A DNA stretch of 6,492 nucleotides, from the NCBI GenBank assembly GCA_036382695.1, contig DASVHF010000060.1, positions 1 through 6,492 of the forward strand, in the 5' to 3' direction. Numbering within the stretch: position 1 is the first letter of the stretch; the number at the start of each line of letters is the position of its first letter. The notes under the pieces were generated by a model that saw only the letters and a program-made list of their open reading frames with translations, was not told where the DNA came from and searched no databases. A program made the position numbers and the translations under genes. This DNA is from DASVHF01 sp036382695 (GTDB lineage: Bacteria; Patescibacteriota; Microgenomatia; Woykebacterales; RBG-16-39-9b). Of the stretch, positions 4,352 through 6,492 are shown one piece after another.

Positions 4352-4370
4352 TGTCGTTTCTAGCTTAATA

Positions 4371-4399
4371 ATTATAGGTAAAACAGCTTCAAAAGGCAA
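4371..4399 (-). promoter_or_regulatory. sigma70-type promoter of tRNA-Leu and the downstream operon
   Basis: Minus strand: TTGCCT (4399-4394, 4 of 6 to TTGACA), a 17-nt spacer and a perfect TATAAT (4376-4371). The start point would be near 4364, about 13 nt before the tRNA. The -35 hexamer begins directly after the gatD stop codon. No terminator is visible between gatD and the tRNA, so read-through from murT-gatD is also possible. Confidence 0.7.
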
Positions 4400-5230
4400 C
4401 TAACGGTTATTTTTTGCTCTTTCAATTGCAACCTCGTGAGTCTTTTTTTCTAAATCATCATCCAATGTAGATAGCTCAATTTTACCGTAACGACGTTCAA
4501 GTGCTTTTTCAAGCAACAAATCAGTAAAGGAGGGGTTTTTCGGTAAAACTGGTCCATGTAAGTAGCAACCAAAGACATTGCCTTGAAAAGCTCCTTCAGT
4601 TCTATCCTGACCATTATTACCGTAACCAACAACTACCCTTCCCATAGGAAGTACTTTCTTACCTAGAAAGGTTTTGCCGCTGTGGTTTTCAAACCCGACC
4701 ATCAATTTTTCGCTTGCCGCGTCCAATTTTTTATTTACTTCAACTACAATGTTCCCAATCATCCGATCATTACTAGCTACTGTGACCACATCCAAAATTC
4801 CTAGACCAGGCAGTTCTTTTTCTGTCGCGGGTCGGTAATACTTCCCTAAAAGTTGGTAACCTCCACAAATTCCCAAAAAGACAGATCCAATTCGAGCTGC
4901 TTTACGAAGATCCTCCTTTTTACTAGATTGTAAGTCTTCTGAGACTATTTTCTGGGATTGATCTTGCCCCCCACCAAAAAAATACAGATCAAACCTGGTA
5001 GGATCGATTCTTTCCTTCAAATCTATTTCTCTAACTGTTACAGCTATTCCGCGCCACTTTGCCCTTTTCCAGATCGTTAGCACATTGCCTCGATCACCAT
5101 ATGTGCTCATTTGCCGGGGATACAGCCAACCAATATTTAATTTAAGAGATCCGAAGTTAGAGAGCTGGGATTCGTCATTTATGTGGTTTTGTTGTCTGAT
5201 CGCTGATCGTTGATTACCAATCTCCGCCAT
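4400..5230 (-). CDS. gatD: lipid II isoglutaminyl synthase, glutamine amidotransferase subunit GatD
   Basis: GatD releases ammonia from glutamine and passes it to MurT, which amidates the alpha-carboxyl of D-Glu in lipid II to D-isoglutamine. Signatures in the 276-aa product are IGWLYPRQMSTYGDRGNVL (33-51), the FFGGGQDQ loop (84-91), the nucleophile Cys122 in GICGGYQLLG, GFENHSGKTFLG (179-190), GYGNNGQDRTEGA (203-215) and His225 in YLHGP as the class I dyad partner. ATG at 5230 is chosen over an upstream TTG because it overlaps the murT stop as TAATG and has GGGAGG 4 nt upstream. About 29 residues precede the usual family start (around KLNIGWLYP). They are hydrophilic and partly encoded by a short tandem repeat, and are probably a disordered tail. 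Confidence 0.93.
   Translation of the reverse strand: MAEIGNQRSAIRQQNHINDESQLSNFGSLKLNIGWLYPRQMSTYGDRGNVLTIWKRAKWRGIAVTVREIDLKERIDPTRFDLYFFGGGQDQSQKIVSEDLQSSKKEDLRKAARIGSVFLGICGGYQLLGKYYRPATEKELPGLGILDVVTVASNDRMIGNIVVEVNKKLDAASEKLMVGFENHSGKTFLGKKVLPMGRVVVGYGNNGQDRTEGAFQGNVFGCYLHGPVLPKNPSFTDLLLEKALERRYGKIELSTLDDDLEKKTHEVAIERAKNNR
5196..5209. repeat. tandem 7-bp repeat (CTGATCG x2) inside the gatD N-terminal extension
   Basis: Two exact CTGATCG copies, followed by a near copy (TTGATTA), encode part of the QRSAIRQQ stretch of the extra N-terminus of GatD. Slippage at such a repeat could have lengthened the tail. Confidence 0.55.
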
Positions 5231-6492
5231 TAATCCTCCCAAAATGGTTTACCGAATCCTTTTTCTGCTAAAATCTTTTTCAAGCTTAGCAAGGCTGTAT
5301 AAGTTGGTAGAACATAGAGAGTTTCACCCTTTGGTACTTCCTCAATTGATACTTCTAAAGCTTGTTCTAAATTCTCTTCTATACGAGGTACGGCCTTGGT
5401 GCTAGCGTATTTAAGCCGCAAAGCCATGTCAGCCGCTCTGGTACCAGCCACTCTAATCCTCCTCACTTCTTTTTTGGAAAAAAGCTCTTCAAAATCAACA
5501 TCCCACAACCACGATACATCTCTACCGTCAGCAATTAGATCATTGATAATAATGAGCAGGTATTTATCATTGTGCCCAGATAAAAGTAATCTTAAAATTT
5601 CATTAAATCCCGAAGGGTTTTTGACTAAACCGAGGAATAATTTCTTGCCGTCTAGATTTATTTTTTCAGTTCGGCCAAAAGCCGCGGGAGAACCTTCAAG
5701 GCCTTTTTTTATCGTAGTTAGGTTTATATTTAATGCAAGAGCGGCTGAAACTGCAGCTAGGCTGTTATAGACATTGTAAATACCCGGAAGGCCAATTTTT
5801 AAGTCAAAACTTCCCTTTGGTGTCGCAACCTTTGCGCTAAACCCATTTTCTTCATCAAGTAAAATATTTTCTGCGTAAATATCGGGTTTTGGCCGTTTTA
5901 GGCCGCACGTAGCGCACTTATATTTGCCTAAATGTGAAAGGTATACCCGGTCAAAACGAAGCTGTCCTCCACAAGCAATGCAGTTTGTAAAATCAGAAGC
6001 GTGAGGCAGTTTCTTTAAAGAGAAAGTATCGTCTTCGATGCCAAAGTAAATAACCCTAGCTTTCGAGGAAGAGCCAAGATGAGCTACAGAATGATCATCC
6101 GAATTCAAAACTAAGGTAGTAGCAGGGTCTAGTTGTAGTAGGGCTTTTTGCCAGATTTTCCGGATTTTATCAACTTCTCCATAACGATCAAGTTGATCAC
6201 GAAAAAGATTGTTAAATACGATTGCTCTTGGTTCGATGCTATTAGTAGCAGCAGGTATAGTTAGTTCATCAGTTTCGAGCAGCGCTAATTTTTTTGTTTT
6301 GTTAGACAAAGTTACATTCTCGGCTAGAGCACCAATTAAACCACGTAGTAAGTTGGACCCCTCTCTGTTATGAATGTAAGCGATTTTTGCCTCCTTTAAA
6401 ATATTTCCTATTAATCTTGCGGTAGTTGTTTTCCCGTTTGTGCCGGTGACTAAGAGAGCCCCATCGTAATATCTCCCAAGCTTCTTTAAGGC
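5230..6492 (-). CDS. murT: lipid II isoglutaminyl synthase, Mur-ligase subunit MurT (5' end beyond the window)
   Basis: MurT is a Mur-ligase-like ATPase that activates the D-Glu carboxyl of lipid II for amidation by ammonia from GatD. The 420 codons seen are open to the window edge; only the extreme N-terminus is missing. Domain order is the P-loop VTGTNGKTTT (15-24), NREGSNLLRG (42-51), ETDE (72-75) and NNLFRDQLDRYGE (around 94-106). A four-Cys zinc ribbon follows, CIAC at 171-174 and CATC at 193-196. Next are the Mur central motif YNVYNSLAA (around 240) and GRTE. The C-terminal MurT domain (DUF1727) has LVKNPSGFNEIL and NDLIADGRDVSWLWDVDFE, whose Asp residues include the one proposed to be catalytic. 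A TTG at 6309 is not the start, since the frame is open and conserved upstream. Its stop overlaps the gatD ATG by one base. Confidence 0.95.
   Translation of the reverse strand, partial: ALKKLGRYYDGALLVTGTNGKTTTARLIGNILKEAKIAYIHNREGSNLLRGLIGALAENVTLSNKTKKLALLETDELTIPAATNSIEPRAIVFNNLFRDQLDRYGEVDKIRKIWQKALLQLDPATTLVLNSDDHSVAHLGSSSKARVIYFGIEDDTFSLKKLPHASDFTNCIACGGQLRFDRVYLSHLGKYKCATCGLKRPKPDIYAENILLDEENGFSAKVATPKGSFDLKIGLPGIYNVYNSLAAVSAALALNINLTTIKKGLEGSPAAFGRTEKINLDGKKLFLGLVKNPSGFNEILRLLLSGHNDKYLLIIINDLIADGRDVSWLWDVDFEELFSKKEVRRIRVAGTRAADMALRLKYASTKAVPRIEENLEQALEVSIEEVPKGETLYVLPTYTALLSLKKILAEKGFGKPFWED
5235..5240 (-). promoter_or_regulatory. Shine-Dalgarno of gatD inside murT
   Basis: GGGAGG within the last murT codons ends 4 nt before the gatD ATG. 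With the TAATG overlap it decides the gatD start and implies coupled translation of the two enzyme subunits. Confidence 0.75.

Noticed and set aside
4156..4368. Plus-strand ORF across the tRNA-Leu region
   Set aside because: It is antisense to the PhnP-like N-terminus and the tRNA, with no family resemblance.
4450..4632. Minus-strand ORF of 60 codons in another frame
   Set aside because: It is a frame shadow inside gatD.
5396..5770. Plus-strand ORF of 124 codons
   Set aside because: It is antisense to the conserved MurT C-terminal domain, a shadow ORF.

Overview
The window looks like a fragment of a small bacterial genome with low GC (about 32-38% in the flanking genes). Everything recognisable is on the minus strand, so transcription runs from high to low coordinates. 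The gene set is MurT/GatD, a LiaF-like membrane protein, a RibL-like nucleotidyltransferase, RdgB, a PhnP-like hydrolase and ClpP. Tight packing, one-base and four-base gene overlaps and sparse Shine-Dalgarno sites suggest a Patescibacteria/CPR-type organism, but this is inference. rdgB ends in TGA, so UGA is read as stop here, which argues against the CPR lineages that recode UGA.

Layout in transcription order. (1) 6492-5230: murT, cut by the window edge, overlaps gatD (5230-4400) by one base. The pair amidates the D-Glu of lipid II. (2) A well-formed promoter (4371-4399) drives tRNA-Leu(UAG) at 4351-4262. Five bases after its CCA begins a run of four genes: a PhnP-like metallo-beta-lactamase-fold hydrolase, rdgB/HAM1, a RibL-like nucleotidyltransferase and a LiaF-like membrane protein. 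These are spaced 7 nt apart, overlapping by 3 nt (ATGA), and 19 nt apart, so they are probably one transcript with the tRNA at its head. (3) 1580-1394 is non-coding and structured. It holds a weak hairpin at the liaF-like stop, a long rod-shaped hairpin followed by six T, and then a textbook rho-independent terminator. (4) About 1310-430 is an anomalous segment of roughly 50-57% GC. It contains a tRNA-like cloverleaf remnant, a second degenerate tRNA with CCA, two plausible unassigned ORFs of 71 codons plus a doubtful third, and a 9-bp inverted repeat near its low-coordinate end. (5) The clpP promoter carries a perfect 12-bp palindrome over its -35 region, followed by the 5' part of clpP (329-1), cut by the window edge.

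Functionally the right half is cell-wall modification plus nucleotide housekeeping. The least explained part is the GC-rich insert with degenerate tRNAs between the LiaF-like operon and clpP, together with the adjacent rod-shaped RNA. I see no CRISPR array, transposase, integrase, toxin-antitoxin pair or recognisable defence system, and cannot claim a new system. The RNA candidates and the small ORFs are the places to look.
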